A DNA stretch of 18,975 nt from Candidatus Omnitrophota bacterium (GCA_028718845.1 JAQULA010000005.1:2475-21449), one strand, 5' to 3'. Numbered from the stretch's first letter, positions 8,766-15,189 are shown. A program made the numbers and translations. The notes: generated from the letters alone by a model not told the origin.

Positions 8766-11075
8766 TTAGCGTTTCGGCTCATCCGCCAATCCCGGTCCGG
8801 AAGCGTGCCCTTGCCGCGCAATAACCGCGGCAAGATTGCTTCTGGCCAAGAGATGTTCCGGATTAATCCTGAGAACCTGATTAAAATGATCCTGGGCTTC
8901 CTGCAATCTGCCCTGCCCCATATAGATCGTTCCTAAATTATTATGCGCTTGAATAATATCCGGTTTTATCGATAACGCCTTTTGGTAATGTTCCGCTGCT
9001 TTTGCAATCTGTCCCCGGCCAAGCAGCACATTGCCCAGACTATTGTGCGCTTCCGCCAGATCCGGCTTAATCCGTAATGCTTCATTAAAACACTGCACTG
9101 CTTCATCCTGCCGGCCCAGGTTCGCAAGCGTCAGCCCTAAATTATAATGCGTTTCCGCGGTCTCCGGTTCAATTCGTAACGATTCCTGATAATGAGTTAT
9201 GGCCTCTTCGAATCTGCCTTTTTGAATTAAAAGAATGGCCAGATTATTATGCGCCTCGGCAAACTCCGGCTCTATACTCAGGCATTCCTCAAAATAATTG
9301 ATAGCTTCATCTATATGCCCCTGGCTGGCTAAAACATTGCCTAAATTGTTGCGCACTTGCGCGAATTCCGGGTCACGGAGCAGTACCCGGTAATATTGTT
9401 TAATTGCCTCGGCAAGCCGGCCTTTTTGCACCAGCTTGTTCGCCCGGCTGGTTAATGCCGCCGAGGCCATACGTACACTGCGCTGACGCACCACCGGTGC
9501 CAGTAGATTTTCCACCGGCGCATAGTTATCGCTGAGCACAATACCCCGGGAACGCTCCGCGATGACCTTAAGGAACTTCTCGTCAAGGCGAATACTTTTA
9601 CAGCCGGTTTTAGCCTCTCCCGGCCAGTCTATCGGCTGCAAAGATCCCACCAGAACAAACACATTGCGCAGGTCTTCCCGGACCTGGGTATCTCCGGTTA
9701 AAAACACAGAAACATAAGGGAAACTCTTTTTCAATGTATTCACCACCGCTCCCAGAAACCGGCCGGATTCGATGGTATCCGCTAAGGTTAACATATACGC
9801 ACCCTGCGGGGACAATAACTGCCGAATCTTTTCGTTAAACTCATAACTGACCAGCTGAAACGGAATGGACAAATCATTAAAAGCATCTCCGTAGATAACA
9901 TCAAACGACGGGATTACCTCACCGTTATCCTTTTTCCGGATAAGATCATCCACCCGGTTGCGGGCATCACCATGATAAATTTTAATCGCCGTGTCCGGGG
10001 AAAGTCCGAAAGCCGCTTTTGCCGCGGCGGTAACCGCCGGATCGATTTCAATCGCTTCGATGTAACTCCCTGGCCAGCGGGCTTCAAGATAACGGGGAAA
10101 AACATAGCCTCCGCCGCCGATAACCATAGCCGAGACAGTTTCTTTACCTTTTGCCAACCGGGCAGTTATCCCTTCATAAACTTCCTGATAGGCATACAGA
10201 TTCATTACATTCCCCGCGGCATTCATCCGCATGAAACTATGCAGAAGCTGGTCGAGGATCAATTTCCGCACCTGGGGATGACGATCCGAGAGTACGATCT
10301 TTATATTCGAATAGAGGCTCTCCGCCTGATAGATAATTGCCGGATCGGCTGCTTCGCGCAGAGCAAAATTCTCTCCGATTGTAACCGCCCAACCTTGCGT
10401 ACTTAGACTGAAAAAAGCCACGATCGACAACATTGCCAAGAGCGGATATGAACCTTTTTGTTTCACCCCATACCATAAACCGATCAGTCCCAGGATAAAA
10501 GATACCGTCCAGATTACTCCCGTGGTACCGATGAACGCGATCAGGAAAAATCCGGTTACAAATGTGCCCAGAATACTTCCCATACTACCCCAGGCATATA
10601 TATTTCCGATCGTTTTTCCGGGCTTCGCCCCCTGATCCAGGGCCATTTTCGCCACGACCGGGCTGATCATCCCCAGGAGCATCGCCGGTAAAAAGAAAAC
10701 CGCCAGCACATGTCCGGCCACCCGCATCGGCCAGGAAAGATACATCAGAAACAAACAATTACCCATCAGCCGGTTTAACACCGGAGTCAGCATGCACGCA
10801 AACGCCGCTGCGAAAAACAGTCTCGCCAGCGATTTTTTCGCTTCATATCGATCCGCTATCCAGCCGCCGATAAAATTACCCATGGCGATACCGGCCAGCA
10901 CCACGCCGATCACCGATGTCCAGGTATAAACCGACGCGCCTAAATAACGGGCAATCAAGCGAGAGGCGATAACTTCCACCACCATAACGCAAAATCCGCC
11001 TAAAAACGCGGTAAGATACGCGTTCAATAAAGATTTGTTTTTAGACTGACTTATCTGCGACGGTTTATTTGCCAT
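8766..11075 (-). CDS. Fused membrane/spermidine-synthase-like protein with C-terminal TPRs
   Basis: Three parts are visible. Residues about 15-225 hold seven or so hydrophobic segments resembling the MFS-like half of fused MFS/spermidine synthases (MGNFIGGWIADR near 65-76). Residues about 250-480 are a Rossmann spermidine-synthase-like domain. It has the nucleotide-binding loop VIGGGGYVFPR at 318-328, acidic EIDP at 343-346, GDAR at 369-372 and GDAFNDLSIPF at 396-406. The classical GGGDG loop of true aminopropyltransferases is changed, so polyamine synthesis should not be assumed. Residues about 540-769 contain six 34-residue TPRs plus a partial one, ending in the usual P-x-x-x-x-A-x-x-N-L-G pattern. 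GAGG lies seven bases before the ATG. It sits 25 bases after the preceding gene and 62 before the giant protein gene. A role in assembling or modifying the giant protein is a guess from context. Confidence 0.88.
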   Translation of the reverse strand: MANKPSQISQSKNKSLLNAYLTAFLGGFCVMVVEVIASRLIARYLGASVYTWTSVIGVVLAGIAMGNFIGGWIADRYEAKKSLARLFFAAAFACMLTPVLNRLMGNCLFLMYLSWPMRVAGHVLAVFFLPAMLLGMISPVVAKMALDQGAKPGKTIGNIYAWGSMGSILGTFVTGFFLIAFIGTTGVIWTVSFILGLIGLWYGVKQKGSYPLLAMLSIVAFFSLSTQGWAVTIGENFALREAADPAIIYQAESLYSNIKIVLSDRHPQVRKLILDQLLHSFMRMNAAGNVMNLYAYQEVYEGITARLAKGKETVSAMVIGGGGYVFPRYLEARWPGSYIEAIEIDPAVTAAAKAAFGLSPDTAIKIYHGDARNRVDDLIRKKDNGEVIPSFDVIYGDAFNDLSIPFQLVSYEFNEKIRQLLSPQGAYMLTLADTIESGRFLGAVVNTLKKSFPYVSVFLTGDTQVREDLRNVFVLVGSLQPIDWPGEAKTGCKSIRLDEKFLKVIAERSRGIVLSDNYAPVENLLAPVVRQRSVRMASAALTSRANKLVQKGRLAEAIKQYYRVLLRDPEFAQVRNNLGNVLASQGHIDEAINYFEECLSIEPEFAEAHNNLAILLIQKGRFEEAITHYQESLRIEPETAETHYNLGLTLANLGRQDEAVQCFNEALRIKPDLAEAHNSLGNVLLGRGQIAKAAEHYQKALSIKPDIIQAHNNLGTIYMGQGRLQEAQDHFNQVLRINPEHLLARSNLAAVIARQGHASGPGLADEPKR

Positions 11076-11100
11076 CTCAAAACCTCAACGATTTCCGCGA

Positions 11101-11478
11101 TTACTCACTTACTCCCGATTTTACAAACGTTATCCCCTGGGCTTTGCGGCTTGATTTAGGTCCTTTATCATCTTGCTCGGTAGTTTCTTCATATTGCACC
11201 CGGACGACATCTCCCGCTTTTAAATTATCGAGATCGGTTTTATGTTCCAATTGCATATCCGGGGTCATGGGAAGCATGATTTCATAATCAACTCCGGCAG
11301 TGTCATCTTTCTGATAAATTATAGAAATGTAATCCTTACCGATACCGCTGATCTCCCCCTGAACTTCTTTTACTGCTTTGGTTTGCCCGGCCACCGATTT
11401 ATTATTTTCAGCAAACGCCGAAGAGATCATGCTCAAAAGCACCGCCGCCATAATCATCATTACCGCATTTTTCTTCAT
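11101..11478 (-). CDS. Small secreted protein, 125 residues, unknown function
   Basis: A clear Sec signal peptide covers residues 1-23 (MKKN, hydrophobic VMMIMAAVLLSMISS, then AFA before ENN). The mature protein of about 100 residues looks like one small beta-barrel: VQGEISGIGKDYISIIY, then YEIMLPM and LKAGDVVRVQYEE. This resembles small OB-fold-like periplasmic proteins in which a glycine-rich turn precedes a strand and a 'GD.V.V.Y' strand follows. There are no cysteines or lipobox. The ribosome site AGGAGA lies seven bases before the ATG and inside the end of the RAYT-fusion gene, whose TAA ends just two bases before this ATG, so translation is probably coupled. A periplasmic partner of the neighbouring membrane proteins is plausible but unproven. 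Confidence 0.82.
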   Translation of the reverse strand: MKKNAVMMIMAAVLLSMISSAFAENNKSVAGQTKAVKEVQGEISGIGKDYISIIYQKDDTAGVDYEIMLPMTPDMQLEHKTDLDNLKAGDVVRVQYEETTEQDDKGPKSSRKAQGITFVKSGVSE

Positions 11479-11479
11479 A

Positions 11480-12631
11480 TTATTTTCTCCTGTAATTAAT
11501 ACTTTTAAACGAAAAATCCTGCGGCGTTTGTCCGTCCTGCCGCAGGCTCATAATTCCGGTCATTATTCCGTTTTCCACCTCGCCCCGCCATGACGCCGTA
11601 GCGCTTGGAGCGGTCTGCATAGTTTCCCATATTATCCGGTCGCCTTCCATAACCATGGAATAATTGGAATACGGAAAGTTTAGCCGCGCAAGATACGCGG
11701 ATGTAATCTTGTTATTTTGAAAAGTGATAATATCATTATCGGCTATTTTTCCATCCGGGCCGAACAACTGGATCTGCCACTCGGTTTTTTCCAGATCACG
11801 CAGGACTGCCGGGGCCATGGTTACCGGCACATTTGCCGCTGATTGCGGTTTGCGATTAAGGTCAAAATAGATATACACCCCGGCGGCAGTCAATGCAATA
11901 ATCAACACTACCGTACCCGCAACTAAACGCTGCGGCCGCCCCATCCACCCCGGCGGCTCGACTGCTTCATTTTGCTGTCTTTGATTCTCTATTTCCCGTT
12001 TTACTTTTTCAATAAACGCATCCGAGCCGGCCACCCGATTGCGCTGCAGCTGCTTATGCAAACGCTGATATTCTTCCGACTGCTCAAGCTTAGCGGCAAA
12101 GTCGTCATAATTCTGGCCCAATAACCCGCCGACAATGTCGGCGATCTCATTTTTAATATTTAATCCGCGGTCGCTTTGCTGGTTATAATCAAGATACAGG
12201 CTATAACTGCTGTAGGGATAAGTCTGCGCCTGCACCGCCAGGTTCAACCGCCGGCAGTTTAAATGAATATACGCGGAAAGCTTTAACAGCAACTTCGGAT
12301 CTTTTTCGATAATTGCCGTTTTAAACCGCTCCCGCAGTAAATGCCCCTTGTGCTGATACCGGCTGTTAAAATATTTGGTGTAACTGGAATTGAGGTTATG
12401 CATAATCGTAGAAATACTGGTCGTGCTGTCCATCTCCACCAGTAAATGCAAATGGCTGGGCATTAACGCGTACGCGTAGAGTTTGAACCCGAGTTCTTCT
12501 TTATATTTTTTCATCAGGTTAAAATACATTTCATAGTCCTCTTTTTCACGAAAAATATTTTGGCTCGGCAACCCTCTGCACGTAATATAATATAAAGAAC
12601 CCTGTACATATACTCTTGGCAATCGCGGCAT
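11480..12631 (-). CDS. RAYT-type (Y1/HUH) transposase domain fused by a TM helix to an extracytoplasmic domain
   Basis: Residues 1 to about 225 are a REP-associated tyrosine transposase domain. It starts with PRVYVQGSLYYITCRG, followed by the HUH metal motif H60-L-H62 in MPSHLHLLVEM. GHLLRERFK spans 96-104. The helix around 116-125 (LKLSAYIHLN) carries Y121, the candidate catalytic tyrosine, followed by a PYSSY stretch, and GSDAFIEKVK matches the usual C-terminal helix. Unusually the protein continues. A basic linker (GRPQR) leads to a TM helix at about 236-256, then a domain at about 278-383 with TEWQIQLF, DIITFQNNKI, IIWETMQT and DFSFKSI strands. Positive-inside logic puts the RAYT domain in the cytoplasm and the last domain outside. 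GAGG lies eight bases before the ATG. The gene is first in its operon, downstream of a riboswitch-like leader. It may be a domesticated regulator rather than a mobile element. Ordinary RAYTs are roughly 150-250 residues. Confidence 0.88.
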   Translation of the reverse strand: MPRLPRVYVQGSLYYITCRGLPSQNIFREKEDYEMYFNLMKKYKEELGFKLYAYALMPSHLHLLVEMDSTTSISTIMHNLNSSYTKYFNSRYQHKGHLLRERFKTAIIEKDPKLLLKLSAYIHLNCRRLNLAVQAQTYPYSSYSLYLDYNQQSDRGLNIKNEIADIVGGLLGQNYDDFAAKLEQSEEYQRLHKQLQRNRVAGSDAFIEKVKREIENQRQQNEAVEPPGWMGRPQRLVAGTVVLIIALTAAGVYIYFDLNRKPQSAANVPVTMAPAVLRDLEKTEWQIQLFGPDGKIADNDIITFQNNKITSAYLARLNFPYSNYSMVMEGDRIIWETMQTAPSATASWRGEVENGIMTGIMSLRQDGQTPQDFSFKSINYRRK

Positions 12632-12650
12632 TGCTATACCTCATCCTTGA

Positions 12651-12698
12651 TTATGCCTGGCACTTTTCCTGATTTTATCCCTTATGCCTGGCACTTTT
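12651..12698 (-). repeat. Two perfect 17-base direct repeats ahead of the RAYT gene
   Basis: Bases 12651-12667 and 12682-12698 are identical; on the minus strand both read AAAAGTGCCAGGCATAA. Their spacing is 31 bases, about three helical turns. Each contains the inverted repeat TGCC-A-GGCA. RAYT genes are commonly flanked by short palindromic or imperfect repeats bound by the protein, so these are candidate recognition or autoregulatory sites. They lie in the 5' untranslated leader, between the terminator and the start codon. Confidence 0.75.
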
Positions 12699-12708
12699 GC
12701 CTGTTTTC

Positions 12709-12740
12709 AAAAAAAAACCCAGGCAAACTAATACCTGGGT
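12709..12740 (-). terminator. Intrinsic terminator of the riboswitch-like leader
   Basis: On the minus strand ACCCAGG (12740-12734) pairs with CCTGGGT (12723-12717), seven base pairs around a ten-base loop, and is followed by a run of nine T. The 3' arm and loop overlap GTTTGCCT (12728-12721), which is perfectly complementary to AGGCAAAC (12867-12860) near the start of the leader. A competing antiterminator is therefore visible. It sits about 78 bases before the RAYT start codon, where an attenuation device would be expected. Confidence 0.85.
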
Positions 12741-12765
12741 AACATCAGCTTTGGCAACCTGCCTT

Positions 12766-12786
12766 TCCGCCACACAGCTTGGCGGA
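12766..12786 (-). repeat. Palindromic hairpin TCCGCCA-N7-TGGCGGA, copy 1
   Basis: This is a perfect seven-base stem with a seven-base loop. It forms the last arm of the riboswitch-like leader. The same stem recurs at 12838-12858 with a different loop, so either a dispersed REP-like palindrome inserted twice or one arm was copied from the other. Confidence 0.8.
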
Positions 12787-12816
12787 CGCACGGCTTTGCG
12801 CCCCCGTGTTACCACG

Positions 12817-12859
12817 CTCGCCTTGCAATAAAGCGAGTCCGCCACGCAGCCTGGCGGAA
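12817..12859 (-). repeat. 43-base two-hairpin insert inside the leader (contains palindrome copy 2, 12838..12858)
   Basis: The first hairpin has the stem TCCGCCA/TGGCGGA (12858-12852 with 12844-12838). The second has CTCGC (12837-12833) with GCGAG (12821-12817), extendable by TT/AA across a bulge. Its ends coincide with the point at which the GEMM-I pattern is broken. It looks like a REP-like or MITE-like element, but its genome-wide copy number cannot be seen from this window. Confidence 0.55.
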
Positions 12860-12882
12860 GTTTGCCTTTTTCTGCTAATATA

Positions 12883-12911
12883 AGTGTACCACAGAGCAGC
12901 TCACCCGTCAA
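12883..12911 (-). promoter_or_regulatory. Sigma70-type promoter for the leader and RAYT operon
   Basis: TTGACG (12911-12906) and TACACT (12888-12883) are separated by exactly 17 bases. The preceding AT-rich stretch (TTTATAAAG) may aid binding. The predicted start near 12876 places the whole riboswitch-like RNA and terminator immediately downstream, which supports both calls. Confidence 0.7.
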
Positions 12912-12949
12912 TGCTTTATAAAAGTTTATTTCCGGCATTTTTTGCCCTT

Positions 12950-13135
12950 TTATTTTTTTTCAGCCAAGAAAAAAACGATTGCGGCCAATAAACAGGTATC
13001 GGTAAACCGCAAGAACGCGTTCGCCTCCAACCCATATGTCCCCGGAGGAACCGGCATAACCAAAGCCCGGGAAATAATTCCGACCAGCAAACTCACACCT
13101 GCCACAACTAAAGCAATCTGTCCGGCTTTCCGCAT
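12950..13135 (-). CDS. Small two-helix membrane protein, 61 residues
   Basis: The protein starts MRKAGQIALVVAGVSLLVG and ends with a second helix around CLLAAIVFFLAEKK. The two hydrophobic segments (about 5-24 and 44-57) flank a short polar loop containing PVPPGTYGLEA. I prefer the ATG at 13135 because AGGTGG lies three bases ahead; an upstream ATG at 13147 would add four residues (MRWF). I have a recollection of similar small proteins in candidate phyla but know no function. It sits between wecA and the promoter of the RAYT operon, reading the same way, 132 bases after wecA. There is no clear terminator after it. Confidence 0.65.
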   Translation of the reverse strand: MRKAGQIALVVAGVSLLVGIISRALVMPVPPGTYGLEANAFLRFTDTCLLAAIVFFLAEKK

Positions 13136-13267
13136 AAACCACCTCATTTCAGTTATTGGTTGCTAATGGTTCTCAAAATAAGAAAAAAGTAAAAAGTTAA
13201 CTCGAGAAATTAATAGCTTATTATGCTCTTGTGTCTTTCTTCTCTCCGGCGAACTTTTAATTGTCAA

Positions 13268-14335
13268 TCATAACTTGTCATTTGTCATTGGCTTTTGCGG
13301 ATCGTGATGCAAAAGCTGATGCTGGCGTTTACCCAGAACGATCAGCACACCGATAACTCCGAAAATTATCGAAGACTGAACCACGGTCAGCAGACCTTCC
13401 AGGGCGATATCATTGCTTACCATGTAAGCGCCCAAGCCCAGAGAAAAGGTCAGATAATAAATAAAGAAGACCGCGCCCCGCTGCCCCAGCCCCAGATCGA
13501 CCAGGTAATGATGGAAATGGTCTTTGCCGCCATAGCGCAGCCATTCAATAATATTGGTTACTTTTTTTTCCTTAATTCGCATAATCGTCGTAAAAATCAT
13601 ATCGAAAATCGGCACTCCCAGGATTAAGATGGGAATCGACAGCTTAACCACATTATCCTTGGCCCAGTCCCCGGTAATAGCCACGCAGGCCAGCATAAAA
13701 CCCAGGAACATACTTCCGCTGTCCCCCAGAAACATCTTACGTTTTTTGAAAAAATTATGCGGTAAAAAACCGGTGCAGGCCCCGGCAAGCATGGCAATGG
13801 CCAAGCCCAACGGATATTGTCCGGTACGATACAGAATAGTCAAAAAGAACAATAGATTGATCACGGCTGATCCGCTGGCCAGGCCGTCCAGCCCGTCCAG
13901 ATAATTAAACGCGTTGGTAACCCCGACAATCCAGATCACGGTTACGATAATTTCGGCGATATCACCCAGGATGTTTTCCGGCATAAAGCTCACCCGTATC
14001 CCCTGGCTGATTACCATAAGCGCCGTGAGAAGCTGGATCAAAAGCCGCAAGCGCGCGGGAAGGCCTTTAATATCGTCATACGCGCCCATATACAGAATAA
14101 CCGTTGCCCCGACAAAAATCGGCAGTACGGAATAAAAACTATTCGCATAGCATAAAAAAGCGACCACCATCCCGCTATAGACTCCCAACCCGCCTAAAAG
14201 AGGAATCGGATCTTTGTGGATCTTGCGCGGATCCGGCATATCCAGGATATTCAAACGCAGGGCCATCACCCGGAATAAAAATGTGCTGAAAAAAGTAACT
14301 GTCAGCGCTATTAAAAATGCCCTTAATGTCATCAT
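13268..14335 (-). CDS. wecA: WecA/TagO-family undecaprenyl-phosphate N-acetylhexosamine-1-phosphate transferase
   Basis: This polytopic membrane enzyme of 355 residues has all the hallmark motifs of the MraY/WecA superfamily. They are DPRKIHKDPIPLLGG (35-49), the aspartate pair in AYDDIKG (85-91), NYLDGLDGLASG (144-155), FLGDSGSMFLGF (202-213) and the histidine motif KDHFHHYL (271-278). The family transfers a sugar-1-phosphate, usually GlcNAc-1-P, from UDP-sugar to undecaprenyl phosphate. That first lipid-linked step of O-antigen, capsule or teichoic acid synthesis fits the neighbouring glycan genes. Length is normal. Two tandem ATGs (14335, 14332) are available and the ribosome site is weak. 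The C-terminal tail (residues about 338-355) ends PMTNDKL, encoded by a degenerate ATGACAA tandem repeat, so the true ending may have been extended by repeat expansion. Confidence 0.93.
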   Translation of the reverse strand: MMTLRAFLIALTVTFFSTFLFRVMALRLNILDMPDPRKIHKDPIPLLGGLGVYSGMVVAFLCYANSFYSVLPIFVGATVILYMGAYDDIKGLPARLRLLIQLLTALMVISQGIRVSFMPENILGDIAEIIVTVIWIVGVTNAFNYLDGLDGLASGSAVINLLFFLTILYRTGQYPLGLAIAMLAGACTGFLPHNFFKKRKMFLGDSGSMFLGFMLACVAITGDWAKDNVVKLSIPILILGVPIFDMIFTTIMRIKEKKVTNIIEWLRYGGKDHFHHYLVDLGLGQRGAVFFIYYLTFSLGLGAYMVSNDIALEGLLTVVQSSIIFGVIGVLIVLGKRQHQLLHHDPQKPMTNDKL

Positions 14336-14571
14336 AATCTAACTCAATGTACGGTTAATAACGGTTACTAATAGTTATAACTGGATAGTTGCTGCCTACC
14401 GCCGACTAACTATTGCCGCTCGATTCTCGCCGCCCGCTTTTAGTCGTTAAACGTTATCTTTCCCAACGGTACACCAGCCCGCCAGCTTTGTGACCGGGAC
14501 TTCACAACCCTTTGCCTGTTTACTTTTTACAACACTAAACAATTATGCCTATCATGACTAAACTTACTGGC
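14336..14571 (-). promoter_or_regulatory. Intergenic leader before wecA with possible structured RNA
   Basis: No gene is seen in these 236 bases. On the minus strand, 14516-14463 contains elements reminiscent of a GEMM-type aptamer. These are GGCAAA, a stem with a GNRA cap (GGGTT-GTGA-AGTCC) and CACAAAGCTGGCGGGCT. The closing segment does not fit the family, and no promoter or terminator was convincing. The stretch nearest the gene is AT-rich and holds decayed direct repeats (TAACCGTTATTAACCGT). Confidence 0.3.
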
Positions 14572-15189
14572 TTAAACAATATCTTTTAAAATTCTTACCG
14601 GCGCAAACCCTTCGGCATATTTTACCCGGCCCTGAAAACCACGAAAATTGGCGCAGGACTGGGCAATCTCAAGAATGGAAAGGTCTTCTACCCGGGTACG
14701 GTTAACCTGCGACTGATGGATACGCAGCAATTCCAGTTTCTTCTCCAGAACATCGCCGATATCCACAAACACCTGCGGCTCAAACCCCTGAGTAGTCGGG
14801 ACTTCATAATAAAGCACTTCTTTAATATAGCGCGTCGCGGACAGGCAGGCCTGGGCCAGTTTGCGGTGGTCCTGATGCACATCCATGCGGCAATTGCACA
14901 ATACCAGCTGCGGCTGGGTCTTTTGGATTACCGCTTCAATAGCGGTAATCAACTGACGGTCATCCGGCAAGGCCGTATCCTTAAAATCGCCCCAGAATAA
15001 TTCCTTAGCGCCGATAAACTCAGAGGCAAGCTCCTGCTCATGCTTGCGCGTCTGCGGACCGCCGCCGACTTCGCCATAGGTCATTACCAGCAAAAAAATA
15101 TTATGCCCCATTCGCGCGTACTTTAGAAGCGTTCCTCCGCAGCCGATTTCGATATCATCCGGATGCGCTCCCACTGCCAGAACATTCAT
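14572..15189 (-). CDS. PIG-L (LmbE-like) family N-acetylglucosamine-type deacetylase
   Basis: The zinc-binding motif AHPDDIE is at residues 8-14 and the second motif DVHQDHR at 103-109 (H105, D107, H108). Together they define the PIG-L/BshB fold, which removes acetyl groups from N-acetylglucosamine conjugates. At 205 residues it is slightly shorter than usual, but the core looks complete and there is no signal peptide. GAGAGGAGG lies eight bases before the ATG. It is the last gene of the apparent polysaccharide operon, 61 bases after the ATPase. A sugar deacetylation step in glycan synthesis is therefore likely. BshB1 (bacillithiol synthesis) is the main alternative, but no bshA or bshC partner is visible here. 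Confidence 0.88.
   Translation of the reverse strand: MNVLAVGAHPDDIEIGCGGTLLKYARMGHNIFLLVMTYGEVGGGPQTRKHEQELASEFIGAKELFWGDFKDTALPDDRQLITAIEAVIQKTQPQLVLCNCRMDVHQDHRKLAQACLSATRYIKEVLYYEVPTTQGFEPQVFVDIGDVLEKKLELLRIHQSQVNRTRVEDLSILEIAQSCANFRGFQGRVKYAEGFAPVRILKDIV

Larger units (their letters stand above)
12741..12876 (-). promoter_or_regulatory. GEMM-I (c-di-GMP-I)-like riboswitch aptamer, apparently interrupted by a 43-base insert
   Basis: Read on the minus strand, the expected signatures occur in order. They are AAAAAGGCAAAC (12871-12860), a stem capped by a GNRA loop CGTG-GTAA-CACG (12816-12805), GGGGCGCAAAGCC (12804-12792), an arm TCCGCCA-N7-TGGCGGA (12786-12766) and GGCAGGTTGCC (12763-12753). 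Known GEMM-I RNAs place GGCAAAC directly before a short GNRA-capped stem and then GGGACGCAAAGCC. Here 12859-12817 separates them and itself folds into two hairpins. Removing it in thought restores the family pattern. GGCAA (12866-12862) can pair with TTGCC (12757-12753), or AGGCAAAC with the terminator arm, giving two exclusive folds. Ligand identity and sign of control are inferred. If interrupted, the switch could be dead or altered. Confidence 0.6.

Noticed and set aside
9972..10406. Plus-strand open frame of 144 codons
   Set aside because: It lies antisense within the Rossmann domain of the well-supported fused membrane/spermidine-synthase gene.
8766..11075. Calling this gene speE (spermidine synthase)
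   Set aside because: The GGGDG loop is replaced by GGGGY and the protein is fused to membrane and TPR parts. Fold similarity does not establish the reaction.
11480..12700. Intact mobile insertion sequence
   Set aside because: The transposase domain is fused to a membrane and outer domain, is embedded in an operon, and no IS ends or target-site duplication were seen around it.
12651..12867. CRISPR array from the repeated motifs
   Set aside because: There are only two copies of each motif, the spacing is irregular, and each is explained by palindromes or the leader. No cas genes are present.
12675..12938. Minus-strand open frame of 87 codons
   Set aside because: It runs through the promoter, the structured leader and the terminator. 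Its internal PPGCVADS/PPSCVAER repeat is just the translated palindromes.
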